A stretch of 14,469 nt of DNA, taken from assembly GCA_009695405.1 (NCBI GenBank), contig SIAZ01000070.1, positions 1 to 14,469 of the forward strand. Reading direction: 5' to 3'. The translations under genes and the position numbers were made by a program. Below, piece by piece: positions 5,918 to 14,469 of this stretch. Position 1 is the first letter of the stretch; each line of letters opens with the position of its first letter. This DNA comes from Pedosphaera sp. GTDB taxonomy: Bacteria > Verrucomicrobiota > Verrucomicrobiia > Limisphaerales > UBA9464. The notes under the pieces were generated by a model. The model was given only the letters and a program-made list of their open reading frames with translations. It was not told the DNA's origin and ran no database searches.

Positions 5918-8900
5918 TTAATCGGCGAAGAGATAGCGGAGATCGTCGAGGGTTAATGCTTGGGCAAATTTATCCTCACCGAGAACATCATCAGCCAGTT
6001 GGCTTTTGATTTTTTGCAAGGCACGAATCTTCTCTTCAACGCTGTCTTTAATAAGCAATCGATAAGCAATCACCGTTTGTTTTTGGCCAATTCGATGGGT
6101 TCGGTCGATAGCTTGGTTTTCCACGGCGGGATTCCACCACGGATCAAAGAGCACGACGTAACTAGCAGCGGTCAAGTTGAGGCCAAATCCTCCCGCTTTG
6201 AGCGAAATAAGAAAAACGGCTTCTCCAATATGGGCTTGAAATTGTTGGACTAATTCGCCTCGGTTTTCTGTATCCCCAGCGAGGTAGTAAATAGACCAAG
6301 CCTTTTCGGCGATCGCTTTTTTGATAATACCTAACATCTCCACGAACTGAGAGAAGACAATGACTTTGCCTCCCTGTTCCATAATCGGTTCGATGGTTTC
6401 GAGGAGGGCTTCTACCTTGGTGCTATCCGCCTTAGAATCTTCTTTGACAAGTTTGGGGTGGCAACAAATTTGTCTTAAGCGCAGGAGCGAAGTGAGGAGA
6501 TTGAAGCGGCTTTTGTTGAGTTGAGATTGATCAGTGATCCCGAGGAGCATTTGTTGAGCCCGCTTTAGTTCAGCTCGGTAGAGCGTTTTTTGCTCCCCTT
6601 CGAGTTCGCAGAGGAGGTCTTCTTCGATACGCTCAGGCAGATCTTTGGCGACCTGTTGTTTGGTGCGGCGGAGGAGGAAAGGGCGCACACGAGCGGCTAA
6701 TCGTCGGCGTGCTAACGGATCGTCCTTGGCATCGAACAGTTTTTGAAATTCGTTGCGGGTACCAAGAACCCCCGGCATGGCAAAAGACATCAGGCTCCAG
6801 AGATCGAGCAGTTTGTTTTCGATCGGTGTTCCACTGAGCAGAAGTCGGTGGATCGCTTTGAGTCTTGAAGCAATCAAAGTTGTGACAGATCCAGGGTTTT
6901 TAATGTACTGCCCCTCATCCAAAATCACCGTCAAAAACTCTATATTTAGTTTGTCCCCTAAGCTGCGTAGTTGGTTGTAGTTAATAATATGGAGATCAGC
7001 CGAGTCCATCTCTCGGGTGAAGTCCTTCATATCGTCACTACCCCAAACCCGTGCACGCACGGAGGGTAAGAATTTAGCAACCTCAGCACGCCAATTATCA
7101 GCGACCGATTTTGGGCAAACCACCAAGGAGGGCGGTGGAGTGGCGTATTGTTTCCTCAACCAGCAAAGCCAAGTGAGTGTCTGGAGTGTTTTGCCGAGTC
7201 CCATATCGTCGGCTAGCACCCCTCCAAATCGATTGGTGCTGAGGTAGGCTAAGAAATGGAATCCTTCTTTTTGATAAGGGCGGAGCTCCGCCTTAATTTC
7301 TTCGGGAACATCAGGAGTGACCCGAGCCTTCAGTTCCGCGGCACGGCGATGGACCCGTTCATAGCTGGAATCGGAGAGAAATCGTTTGGCGGCGGGGTCG
7401 GCAAGTTGCAGTGCGTGAAGGCGCTGTTTCTCGGTAATGAGTTCATGTGGATTTAACCCCAAACGCGCTAGTTGCTCGTCTTCCTCAGCCGATAGTTTGA
7501 ACTCGAGTTTTCTCCAACCTTTATTGGCGATGCGCACCCACTTGCCTCGTGCATGGATGAGGACTTTGATTTCCTCTTGGGTTAAGGAGGTGTCGGAGAC
7601 GTCGATAATTACCGATAAATCGAACCAATCAATCCCAGCTTCCTGAACGTCTAGTTTGACCGTTCCTGAAACTTCGGCTCGAAGGAAAGAGGCCAGTTCG
7701 CCTCGGAGATCCAGATCGAGGTGTAAGGGAAGAGACTTTAACCAAGGGACAAATCGTTCAGGAAACTGACGGGTCACTTTGGCCGACCAACGTTGGCGTG
7801 CGAAGTCCCACCGGAATCCGCCGGCGTCCAACAAGCGCACCGACTCGGCTAGTGCACTGCGGTCAAACATCCACAGGTGATTCGACGCCGAAGTTTCGAG
7901 CCCCTCGATCTTCGTTTGAGTCGCCTCTTCAGTGTGGTTGTCGTTCTCGGATATCCTCAGATTGATATCATTCCATGAGGACCCACTCCATCGTTCCACC
8001 ACTTTGTCGTCGGGTGTGAGAGCTAAGAGGTCGATAAAACAGAATTCACTATCATAGCCAACGATCGGTTGGACAAGTTCGGCTTGGATTCGGGGTCTTA
8101 GAGGAATAATGCGGACCTTAGATCGCAGGCGATCGGGTAAATGGGCCTGTAAATGGGAGAGAAAACGGATCCCAGGCGGGGTTTCTAGTGACGGCGCCGG
8201 GATACGTGTTTCAGCGGCTGGATCTAGAGCACGATCTTCGGCAGGTGGACCAGTAAAAATTGTATCTGGGGTTAAGTACAGGGTGGGTCTCCCATTTAAA
8301 GTGAGGAGAAGTGGTGGAACAGGTTGATCGTCTGCCCGCAAAAGTCGGAGCGTGTAATCATCCGCTTCGGATGCGGTATCGCTGAGCACCCATCGGAGAG
8401 GGGCCTCGGGATGTTGAAGTGGCTCACCGCCGATGCCGACGATAAAGGGATGGAGTGCAGGGAGGCGAAGAACTCGGTTTAGAAAATGGCGGGTATTTGG
8501 GTCATGGTAGAAGAGTTCAATCTGGTAACCGTACCGAGCCCGTTGAGCCAAGGGTTGCCAGAGGAGCGCCACTTCGGGGGCCACTTCGCTAGCATGTTTT
8601 TCGTCGAAATCTTTAAACTTACCCGGCTTGATCTGTATCCAGTTTTCGGCGCCAACTTTGCGCCATTCCACCAAGGCCTCCTTGGTATCGAGGCGTAAGC
8701 GAAGTTCGATTTGACCCGCCGCACGGGCATCTTCGGACGGACCCAGTTGGAGGTTACCGAGAAGAGTTCGCCAACGTTGGACTTCACGTTCACGTCGGTG
8801 GTTATTGACGATAGCGCGGGCTTCATCTGGATGAGTGATGGGCCGTAAAAAAGAGGGAATAGCCAGATTACGGTCTTGGGCAAAGACAGCAATAAACTGC

Positions 8901-9223
8901 CAGAGTTCGTGTGGATTTTTTGGTGGGGCGGGCCAGAGGTCAATTTTTTGCCAGTGGCTTTCCGAAACAAGAAATCCTAATTCGGCGATATCTCCCATGG
9001 TAAGGAGGGTTCCGGAGCGAACCCGCGCGAACAGGCCTTCGATGAGTCGCACATTCTCAATATCAGCTTGCGATAAGGACCGACCGAGTGAGGTGGCAAT
9101 TTGGCTGGCGAACGGGCTAGCGGCTGTATCCGTTGGAGGTTCCGTCGGAGTTTTTTTTAGAGACGCACCCGCGGATCCCTTACGGACAGATTTGACGGAA
9201 ATGGGTTTCGCCTTTGAATTCAT
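5918..9223 (-). CDS. SNF2/Swi2-family DEAD-like helicase
   Basis: The 1101-aa product is a bacterial SNF2-type ATP-driven DNA translocase. The motor begins near residue 645: LRPYQKEGFHFLAYL (Q-motif region), Walker A DDMGLGKT (672-679), LVVCPKSVADNW (motif Ia), VILDEGQYIKN with the Walker B variant DEGQ (769-772), and LLLSGTPIENKLLDLWSLM (motif III). Lobe 2 has KVIVFSQFVEML (953-964), GGFGLNLTAASYVVLFDP and the arginine-finger block DRTHRIGQKQT (1040-1050). The 640-residue N-terminal part shows no motif I can name; it is where bacterial SNF2 proteins carry their accessory domains. The ATG at 9223 was chosen over a TTG at 9271 for codon type and because the Lys/Ser-rich N-terminus begins there. 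It probably remodels protein-DNA complexes in transcription or repair. No restriction or defence gene is nearby, so a defence role has no support here. Confidence 0.92.
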   Translation of the reverse strand: MNSKAKPISVKSVRKGSAGASLKKTPTEPPTDTAASPFASQIATSLGRSLSQADIENVRLIEGLFARVRSGTLLTMGDIAELGFLVSESHWQKIDLWPAPPKNPHELWQFIAVFAQDRNLAIPSFLRPITHPDEARAIVNNHRREREVQRWRTLLGNLQLGPSEDARAAGQIELRLRLDTKEALVEWRKVGAENWIQIKPGKFKDFDEKHASEVAPEVALLWQPLAQRARYGYQIELFYHDPNTRHFLNRVLRLPALHPFIVGIGGEPLQHPEAPLRWVLSDTASEADDYTLRLLRADDQPVPPLLLTLNGRPTLYLTPDTIFTGPPAEDRALDPAAETRIPAPSLETPPGIRFLSHLQAHLPDRLRSKVRIIPLRPRIQAELVQPIVGYDSEFCFIDLLALTPDDKVVERWSGSSWNDINLRISENDNHTEEATQTKIEGLETSASNHLWMFDRSALAESVRLLDAGGFRWDFARQRWSAKVTRQFPERFVPWLKSLPLHLDLDLRGELASFLRAEVSGTVKLDVQEAGIDWFDLSVIIDVSDTSLTQEEIKVLIHARGKWVRIANKGWRKLEFKLSAEEDEQLARLGLNPHELITEKQRLHALQLADPAAKRFLSDSSYERVHRRAAELKARVTPDVPEEIKAELRPYQKEGFHFLAYLSTNRFGGVLADDMGLGKTLQTLTWLCWLRKQYATPPPSLVVCPKSVADNWRAEVAKFLPSVRARVWGSDDMKDFTREMDSADLHIINYNQLRSLGDKLNIEFLTVILDEGQYIKNPGSVTTLIASRLKAIHRLLLSGTPIENKLLDLWSLMSFAMPGVLGTRNEFQKLFDAKDDPLARRRLAARVRPFLLRRTKQQVAKDLPERIEEDLLCELEGEQKTLYRAELKRAQQMLLGITDQSQLNKSRFNLLTSLLRLRQICCHPKLVKEDSKADSTKVEALLETIEPIMEQGGKVIVFSQFVEMLGIIKKAIAEKAWSIYYLAGDTENRGELVQQFQAHIGEAVFLISLKAGGFGLNLTAASYVVLFDPWWNPAVENQAIDRTHRIGQKQTVIAYRLLIKDSVEEKIRALQKIKSQLADDVLGEDKFAQALTLDDLRYLFAD

Positions 9224-9299
9224 GATGAAATCGACTGAAAGAGAGAATGGGGCCGAGGGGAAAGTTCGCAAGACGTCGATCAGATGTTTTTAATTTCCG

Positions 9300-9323
9300 C
9301 TGGTCTCGTTGGTGAGATCCCAG
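9300..9323 (-). other. Imperfect hairpin between acnA and the helicase gene
   Basis: On the minus strand CTGG-GA-TCTC-ACCAAC-GAGA-CCAG can fold into an eight-pair stem with a two-base bulge and six-base loop. It lies 71 bases after the acnA stop. No U-run follows, so it is not a classical intrinsic terminator. It may be an mRNA 3'-end or processing structure, or chance. Confidence 0.25.
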
Positions 9324-9394
9324 ACGGCGCAGTGAGCATTGGATCGAACGTTATCCCCATCTGGGTGATCCAGTTTCGATGGAAAAGGCCTTTT

Positions 9395-12085
9395 TTAGGA
9401 CTGCGCAATGAGTTGCCTCAGCACATAGGGGAGAATGCCACCGTGTTGATAGTACTCAATTTCAATAGGGGTATCGATACGGCAGGCAACCGGCACGTCT
9501 TGGATTGCTCCATCTTTGCGGGTGATCCGCAGAGTGAGATCTTGCTGTGGTTTCACACTTGGGCTGAGTCCGACCACATCGTAGATTTCTGTTCCATCGA
9601 GTTGGAGCGTTTGGGCGGTTGTGCCGTCTTTGAATTGGAGCGGCAAGACACCCATACCCACTAGATTGGAACGATGAATCCGCTCGAAACTTTGGGCGAC
9701 CACCACTTTAACTCCCAATAGGTTGGTGCCCTTGGCTGCCCAGTCTCGGCTAGAGCCGGTACCGTATTCTTGTCCTGCAATCACAATCAGCGGCACTCCT
9801 TGGGCCTGATAGGCCATGGCCGCATCGTAGATCGAAGTTTTAGTACCGTCGGGTCCAACGGTATTGCCACCCTCTTCGCCGCCTAGCATCAAGTTCTTGA
9901 TTCGCACGTTAGCGAAAGTGCCGCGGGTCATAATTCGATCGTTACCTCGGCGACTGCCGTAGCTATTGAAGTCTACGAATTCAACGGCCTTTTCCAAAAG
10001 ATGTTTTCCGGCGGGCGAATTTTTCTTAATGGCTCCGGCAGGTGAAATATGGTCGGTAGTGACACTATCGCCGAAGATCCCTAAGGCACGAGCGCCGGTG
10101 ATGGGATTGATGGACCCGGGTTGGAGCGAGAAGTTGGTAAAGAAAGGGGGTTCCTGAATGTAGGTCGACTCCCTGTCCCACTCGTAGACATTGCCCACAC
10201 TGGAGGGGATTTCGTTCCACTTAGGATTTTGCCCAGCAAAATCGGTGTAAAGCGTGCGGAAAACCTCCGGTTTGAGGGCCGACTGCATAGCGTCACGCAC
10301 TTCTTTCAGTGTGGGCCAGAGATCCTTTAGATACACAGGGCCCGACTTACCTTGGCCGACCGGTTCTGTGGTGAGATCGATATCAACCCGGCCTGCGAGG
10401 GCAAAGGCGACCACCAACGGTGGCGACATAAGAAAGTTCGCCTTAATATTCTGGTGAACGCGGGCTTCAAAGTTTCGGTTACCAGAAAGGACGGAAGCCG
10501 CGACGAGATCTTGTTTGAGCACGGCCTCCTCGATTTTTGCATCGAGCGGACCGGAGTTGCCGATACACGTCGTGCAACCATAGCCGACTGTCTGGAAACC
10601 CAAGGCATCTAGGTAGGATTGCAATCCAGTTTTGGTGAGGTAGTTAGTGACCACACGACTACCTGGAGCGAGGGATGATTTGACCGTTGGATTGACGGAT
10701 AGACCGTTTTCAATAGCTTTTTTGGCCAGAAGACCTGCGGCCAGCATCACGCTCGGATTGGAAGTGTTAGTGCAACTGGTGATGGCAGCGATCAAGACCG
10801 AGCCATGGCCGATCTGTGTTCCATTTACTTCGGCTCGAACAGTTGTGAAGTCTTCGGCCTTTTTGCCAAATCCAGCGTCGGTAACTGGCTTACTAAAGGT
10901 GCCGGTGAAACTAGTCTTGAGATTTTGTAGTTCGATACGGTCTTGAGGACGCTTTGGGCCAGCGACACTGGGAACCACCGTGGTAAGATCGAGTTCAACG
11001 CTGTTGGAGTAGTCGATTTCGCCTTTCTTCGGGATACCCCAAAGCCCTTGTGCCTTGTAGTAATTCTCGTAGAGACGCACCTGATCTTCGCTGCGGCCTG
11101 TCGCACGCAAATAAGTGGCGCATTCGTTATCCATAGGGAAAAAGCCCATGGTGGCACCGTATTCAGGTGCCATATTGGCAATTGTAGCCCGATCCACTAA
11201 GGGTAGTACCTCTGCTCCTGGGCCATAGAATTCGACAAACTTGCCGACCACCTTCGCCTTGCGGAGTATCTGGGTGACAGTGAGAGCGACGTCCGTAGCG
11301 GTGACCCCTTCCAAGATGGAACCCGTCAAGTGAACTCCGACGACATCTGGGGTTAGAAAATAGACGGGTTGCCCGAGCATGCCGGCCTCTGCTTCGATAC
11401 CTCCGACGCCCCAACCGACAATGCCTAACCCATTGATCATGGTGGTGTGTGAATCGGTGCCCACCAGTGTGTCGGGGTAGAAGATATCTCCGGCCGACAA
11501 AACCCCCTTGGCTAAGTATTCAAGATTGACCTGATGAACGATGCCGATACCTGGGGGAACGACCTTGAAGGTGTCAAAGGCTTGCATGCCCCATTTGAGG
11601 AACTGGTAACGCTCGCGATTACGGCTGAATTCGAGATCAAGATTTTTAGCGAGAGCCTCGCTTGTACCGGCGAAATCCACTTGAACGGAGTGATCGACCA
11701 CCAAGTCGACGGGGACCAGTGGTTCGATCATTTTTGGATTCTTTCCTATGCGCGCCACAGCAGAACGCATCGCAGCGAGGTCGACCAGCAAGGGAACCCC
11801 AGTGAAATCCTGTAAAACGATCCGAGCGACGACGAAAGGAATTTCGGCAGTCCGAGCTTCAGACGGTTTCCAATTTGCCAATTCGCGTATGTTGTCTTCT
11901 TGCACCTTCAGTCCGTCGCAGTTCCGTAGGACCGATTCAAGAACGATCCGTATCGATATAGGGAGACGAGAAATGGGGCCAACCCCGGCTTTTTCGAGGG
12001 CCGGAAGACTGTAATAACGGCCTATTTCACCGTTGCCTAGGTCGAAGGAGTGAAGGGAATCAAACAAGTTGTGCGGCGTACTCAT
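9395..12085 (-). CDS. acnA: Aconitate hydratase A
   Basis: Aconitase interconverts citrate and isocitrate through cis-aconitate in the TCA cycle, using a [4Fe-4S] cluster in the cytoplasm. The 896-aa product has the length of E. coli AcnA (891). Cluster ligands are Cys438 (in SCTNTSNP) and Cys504 and Cys507 (in YGCTTCIGNSG). Other family blocks are TLVGTDSHTTMINGLG (206-221), GGIEAEAGMLGQP (228-240), the swivel-domain SVTTDHISPAG (674-684), YGSRRGNDRIMTRGTFANVR (709-728) and GQEYGTGSSRDWAAKG (771-786). The gene is intact. It sits 106 bases after the cyclase stop on the same strand, so the two may or may not share a transcript. The start is ATG with no Shine-Dalgarno. Confidence 0.98.
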   Translation of the reverse strand: MSTPHNLFDSLHSFDLGNGEIGRYYSLPALEKAGVGPISRLPISIRIVLESVLRNCDGLKVQEDNIRELANWKPSEARTAEIPFVVARIVLQDFTGVPLLVDLAAMRSAVARIGKNPKMIEPLVPVDLVVDHSVQVDFAGTSEALAKNLDLEFSRNRERYQFLKWGMQAFDTFKVVPPGIGIVHQVNLEYLAKGVLSAGDIFYPDTLVGTDSHTTMINGLGIVGWGVGGIEAEAGMLGQPVYFLTPDVVGVHLTGSILEGVTATDVALTVTQILRKAKVVGKFVEFYGPGAEVLPLVDRATIANMAPEYGATMGFFPMDNECATYLRATGRSEDQVRLYENYYKAQGLWGIPKKGEIDYSNSVELDLTTVVPSVAGPKRPQDRIELQNLKTSFTGTFSKPVTDAGFGKKAEDFTTVRAEVNGTQIGHGSVLIAAITSCTNTSNPSVMLAAGLLAKKAIENGLSVNPTVKSSLAPGSRVVTNYLTKTGLQSYLDALGFQTVGYGCTTCIGNSGPLDAKIEEAVLKQDLVAASVLSGNRNFEARVHQNIKANFLMSPPLVVAFALAGRVDIDLTTEPVGQGKSGPVYLKDLWPTLKEVRDAMQSALKPEVFRTLYTDFAGQNPKWNEIPSSVGNVYEWDRESTYIQEPPFFTNFSLQPGSINPITGARALGIFGDSVTTDHISPAGAIKKNSPAGKHLLEKAVEFVDFNSYGSRRGNDRIMTRGTFANVRIKNLMLGGEEGGNTVGPDGTKTSIYDAAMAYQAQGVPLIVIAGQEYGTGSSRDWAAKGTNLLGVKVVVAQSFERIHRSNLVGMGVLPLQFKDGTTAQTLQLDGTEIYDVVGLSPSVKPQQDLTLRITRKDGAIQDVPVACRIDTPIEIEYYQHGGILPYVLRQLIAQS

Positions 12086-12191
12086 TGGCTGGATTTCGCG
12101 TGTGAAGTGGATCTTTGGGGTTTCGGTCGTTAGGCGTCAAGGAACCGGCGGGATCGTTTGCCGTTTTTTAGTTGGCTGATGGGGAGGGAAT

Positions 12192-14171
12192 TTAAGAAAT
12201 TGAACCGGCTAATTGTTGGTTACAGAGTCGTCGGTAGGTGGCTAAAGCCAGAAGAGGCCAGCTGTTTCGGTACATATCGTACTTCAAATAAAAGACACAG
12301 GGGAAACCCGTGCCGGTGATTTCATCTTCGGACCAAGAACCGTCTCGGTTTTGGTTCCGAACCAGCCAGTCGACACCGCGACGGAGGGCTGGGTTTTCTG
12401 GTTCGGCACTCGCGCAAAGTCCCATCACTGCCCAAGCCGTTTGTGACGGAGTGGCGGGACCTGTGCCCTTAAAGATCGGATCGTCGTAGGTATTGCAACG
12501 CTCGCCCCAACCCCCATCAGGTTGCTGAACGCTTAAAAGCCAAGCCGCACCTTTGCGTAGCCACTCTTCCTCCATATTCCAGTTCAATGCCCTCATACCG
12601 CGTAGCACTTGCCAAGTCCCGTAAATATAGTTCACACCCCAGCGCCCGTACCAAGAGCCGTCGGCCTCTTGTTGGGCGCGTAGATAGGCAATTCCTCGTC
12701 GTATTTGTGGGTCGGCTGGATCCCACCCTTCGTAGCCCAAAAGTTCCAAAATACGTGCAGTAATATCCGCACACTCGGGGTCCAACATGGCATTGTGATC
12801 CGCAAAAGGGACCTTTTCTAAAATCGACTTGGTGCAGTCCTTGTCGAAGGCAGCCCAACCGCCGTCACGACATTGAAAGGTCATCATCCAACGGATGGCT
12901 CGATCTCGGCAGGCGTCGCGGAGAGCCGGATTGGTCGTCGGTATCTGACGGAGTGCTAGAATCACCATTGCCGTGTCATCCACGTCGGGATTCCACTTGT
13001 TATTAAACTCAAACACCCACCCTGAAGCCTCGACTGCAGCGGGATTTTTGTGAATCCAATCGCCACGGAAACGGATCTCTTTGGCCAAGGTCCACTCAGC
13101 GGCTCGGATCATTTTCGGATGCGTCGCTGGAACCCCTGATTCGCGGAGACAAATTAAGACAATAGCCGTGTCCCAAACCGATGAAAAACACGGTTCTATT
13201 CGCACGGAATCAGCAGTAAAATGCATCAGCTTTTTTAATTCCTGATGGGCTCGTAAGACGTGTGGGTGCTCCTCCGGATAGCCCAAGGCAATCAGGGCGA
13301 TCAGGGCGTTGAGCATGGCCGGAAAAATAGCTGCCAATCCGTCACTGCCTTCAAACCGCTCCAGCATCCACGTCTCCGCTCGGCGTAAGGCTGTTTTGCG
13401 AAAGGGATGGAATCCGCACCGATTGACCCATTCGGCCAGTTTGTTCAAGCGATCCAACCAAAGGAAAAGGTTACGCAAGGAGAAGTCAAAGTAACGGGGA
13501 CGAAGTGCTTCATCCAGTTCCCATTTACCATGAGGAAACAGTTCGTTAAGATCGACCTTGATCGTGCGGGTGGGCCGGAAGTGGTTAATAATAGCCAAGG
13601 GGATGATCATGGCACGCGACCAGTTACTCATCTCCCAGAAGTTAACGTGAAACCATTTACCGATGAGCAACACCTCGCAGGGAATCGTCGGGACGTGGGC
13701 CCAAGTGGCTAGCCCGATGAGGGCTAAGTACAGCTTGGAGAAAGTATTCATCCGCGGCACACCGCCCAAAGATCGGGCTACTTCCCTCGCTTTGAGCATC
13801 CGCGAGTCGTTGGTGGGAACTCCCGCCAATTTTAGGGCGAGATAGGCTTTGACCGTTGCATTGACCTCGGCTGGGCCATTGGGGTAAATCGACCAACCGC
13901 CATCCTGTAGTTGCTTGCCAAAAATATGGTTGATCGCTTTCCTCTCCCATTCCCGATCGACCTTTCCCCACCAGTGATAAAAGACAACCATGTCGGAGAC
14001 CAAAGTGACATCAACCAAGAGTTCCCCAATCCAGTAACCCTCTGCTTTTTGCTCCGACAAAAGGTAGGATTGCGAGCGCGTGATAGCCTGGGCAAGGCCG
14101 GGATAGACGAAAGCTGAGTGGGCCTCTGGGATGTTAATCGGCGCGTCTGACGACGCGTTACTCACTGACAT
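12192..14171 (-). CDS. shc: Squalene-hopene cyclase
   Basis: The enzyme cyclises squalene to hopene/hopanol, the first committed step of hopanoid synthesis, as a monotopic inner-membrane protein. The 659-aa product carries the catalytic acid motif DVDD (396-399, within NPDVDDTAMVIL). It has several QW repeats: KQLQDGGW (about 86-93), FQCRDGGW (432-439), QQEADGSW (500-507), QQPDGGWG (549-556) and QNRDGSWS (607-614). Other matches are GYWIGEL near the N-terminus, SVWDTA (331-336) and the C-terminal GTGFPCVFYLKYDMYRNSWP, close to the Alicyclobacillus enzyme. All parts of the family are present, and length is normal (about 630 to 720). No other hpn genes are visible, so hopanoid tailoring genes must lie elsewhere. 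Loss of the last few residues relative to others is minor. Confidence 0.97.
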   Translation of the reverse strand: MSVSNASSDAPINIPEAHSAFVYPGLAQAITRSQSYLLSEQKAEGYWIGELLVDVTLVSDMVVFYHWWGKVDREWERKAINHIFGKQLQDGGWSIYPNGPAEVNATVKAYLALKLAGVPTNDSRMLKAREVARSLGGVPRMNTFSKLYLALIGLATWAHVPTIPCEVLLIGKWFHVNFWEMSNWSRAMIIPLAIINHFRPTRTIKVDLNELFPHGKWELDEALRPRYFDFSLRNLFLWLDRLNKLAEWVNRCGFHPFRKTALRRAETWMLERFEGSDGLAAIFPAMLNALIALIALGYPEEHPHVLRAHQELKKLMHFTADSVRIEPCFSSVWDTAIVLICLRESGVPATHPKMIRAAEWTLAKEIRFRGDWIHKNPAAVEASGWVFEFNNKWNPDVDDTAMVILALRQIPTTNPALRDACRDRAIRWMMTFQCRDGGWAAFDKDCTKSILEKVPFADHNAMLDPECADITARILELLGYEGWDPADPQIRRGIAYLRAQQEADGSWYGRWGVNYIYGTWQVLRGMRALNWNMEEEWLRKGAAWLLSVQQPDGGWGERCNTYDDPIFKGTGPATPSQTAWAVMGLCASAEPENPALRRGVDWLVRNQNRDGSWSEDEITGTGFPCVFYLKYDMYRNSWPLLALATYRRLCNQQLAGSIS

Positions 14172-14312
14172 GGCCGTGAGAATGCGATGAGTGGTCTTTG
14201 TGGCAAAGCGATTATTGCGAATAGGTCCAATGTAGGATTAATTTGTTCGAAGAAAATCTGGTGCCTTCAGTGTTAATCGAGAGACAGGTTTGATCGGTTG
14301 AGCCCACGGTTA

Positions 14313-14340
14313 ATAGTAATGGGGACTTCCAGAAACTCAA
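14313..14340 (-). promoter_or_regulatory. Possible sigma70-type promoter for shc
   Basis: On the minus strand TTGAGT (14335-14340) and TACTAT (14313-14318) are separated by 16 bases, each matching the consensus at four of six positions. The start codon of the cyclase gene lies 141 bases downstream. The whole gap 14172-14402 is otherwise without a gene I can support. Confidence 0.25.
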
Positions 14341-14402
14341 TTCGCGGAAAGAAATGTGTCTAAAAGGTGAGTAAGCAAGGCTGGGTTTTCGTCCAAGACA
14401 GC

Positions 14403-14469
14403 ATGCCTGAATTGATCCGTCCCGCTGAACTTTCCTTCTTCTCTCTGACTGAACGCTTGGCCCAGATTT
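14403..14469 (+). CDS. Possible start of an unidentified gene, truncated by window end
   Basis: An open frame runs to the window edge, from ATG at 14403 (MPELIRPAELSFFSLTERLA) or GTG at 14367. It is divergent from the squalene-hopene cyclase gene. Only 22 codons are visible from the ATG. The composition looks coding-like, but I do not recognise the protein. No Shine-Dalgarno is seen, as elsewhere in this window. Confidence 0.35.
   Translation, partial: MPELIRPAELSFFSLTERLAQI

Noticed and set aside
9224..9271. TTG-started N-terminal extension of the SNF2 helicase
   Set aside because: A rare start codon when a normal ATG lies 48 bases downstream; the added residues look non-coding.
5960..9293. 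Several plus-strand open frames of 60 to 150 codons inside the helicase gene
   Set aside because: They lie opposite a long conserved gene and show no family features; they are antisense shadows.
12118..12140. TTGACG as a -35 box for acnA
   Set aside because: The hexamer 17 bases downstream (CAAAGA) is a poor -10, so I do not call a promoter.

Overview
The window is bacterial, about half G+C, with no rRNA, tRNA or CRISPR signal. It looks like a Verrucomicrobiota-type genome. That is an inference, resting on a putative-Ig/Ig-domain surface protein of verrucomicrobial style, the DUF3570/DUF4266/ApbE gene set, a large SNF2 helicase, AcnA-type aconitase and squalene-hopene cyclase. None of the ten assigned starts has a convincing Shine-Dalgarno sequence.

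Layout: the left edge (1-144) is the 3' end of an IS66-like insertion sequence: the last codons of the transposase and a terminal inverted repeat. It abuts tcdA (202-1000, + strand), which is broken by one extra G in a run of eight. All other complete genes are on the minus strand. Read in their own direction (right to left) they are: squalene-hopene cyclase (14171-12192), aconitase A (12085-9395), an SNF2-family helicase (9223-5918), then a tight six-gene set (5806-1085). The right edge holds the possible start of a plus-strand gene (14403 onward), divergent from the cyclase gene. No gene-free stretch exceeds 300 bases; the longest is 14172-14402.

The six-gene set is the most interesting part. 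In order it encodes a DUF3570 outer-membrane beta-barrel, an ApbE-type FAD:protein FMN transferase, a TlpA/ResA-like thioredoxin with a twin-arginine signal, a DUF4266 mini-lipoprotein ending in GGGGCGCN, an Ig-domain envelope protein and a small lipoprotein. The first three overlap; the rest are separated by 17 to 40 bases. The barrel carries DGISGAT and the Ig protein carries HALSGAS just after its N-terminal hydrophobic segment. Both resemble the Dxx[S/T]GA[S/T] motif that ApbE modifies with FMN. My reading is an envelope redox system that places covalent flavin at the inner and outer membranes, with the thioredoxin and the CxC lipoprotein as thiol partners. This is a hypothesis from motifs and gene order. 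The ApbE copy is itself unusual: its usual metal-binding Asp is Gly, and it has no visible signal peptide.

The remaining genes are core metabolism (TCA cycle, hopanoid synthesis, tRNA modification) and a helicase. I see no functional link between them and the six-gene set.
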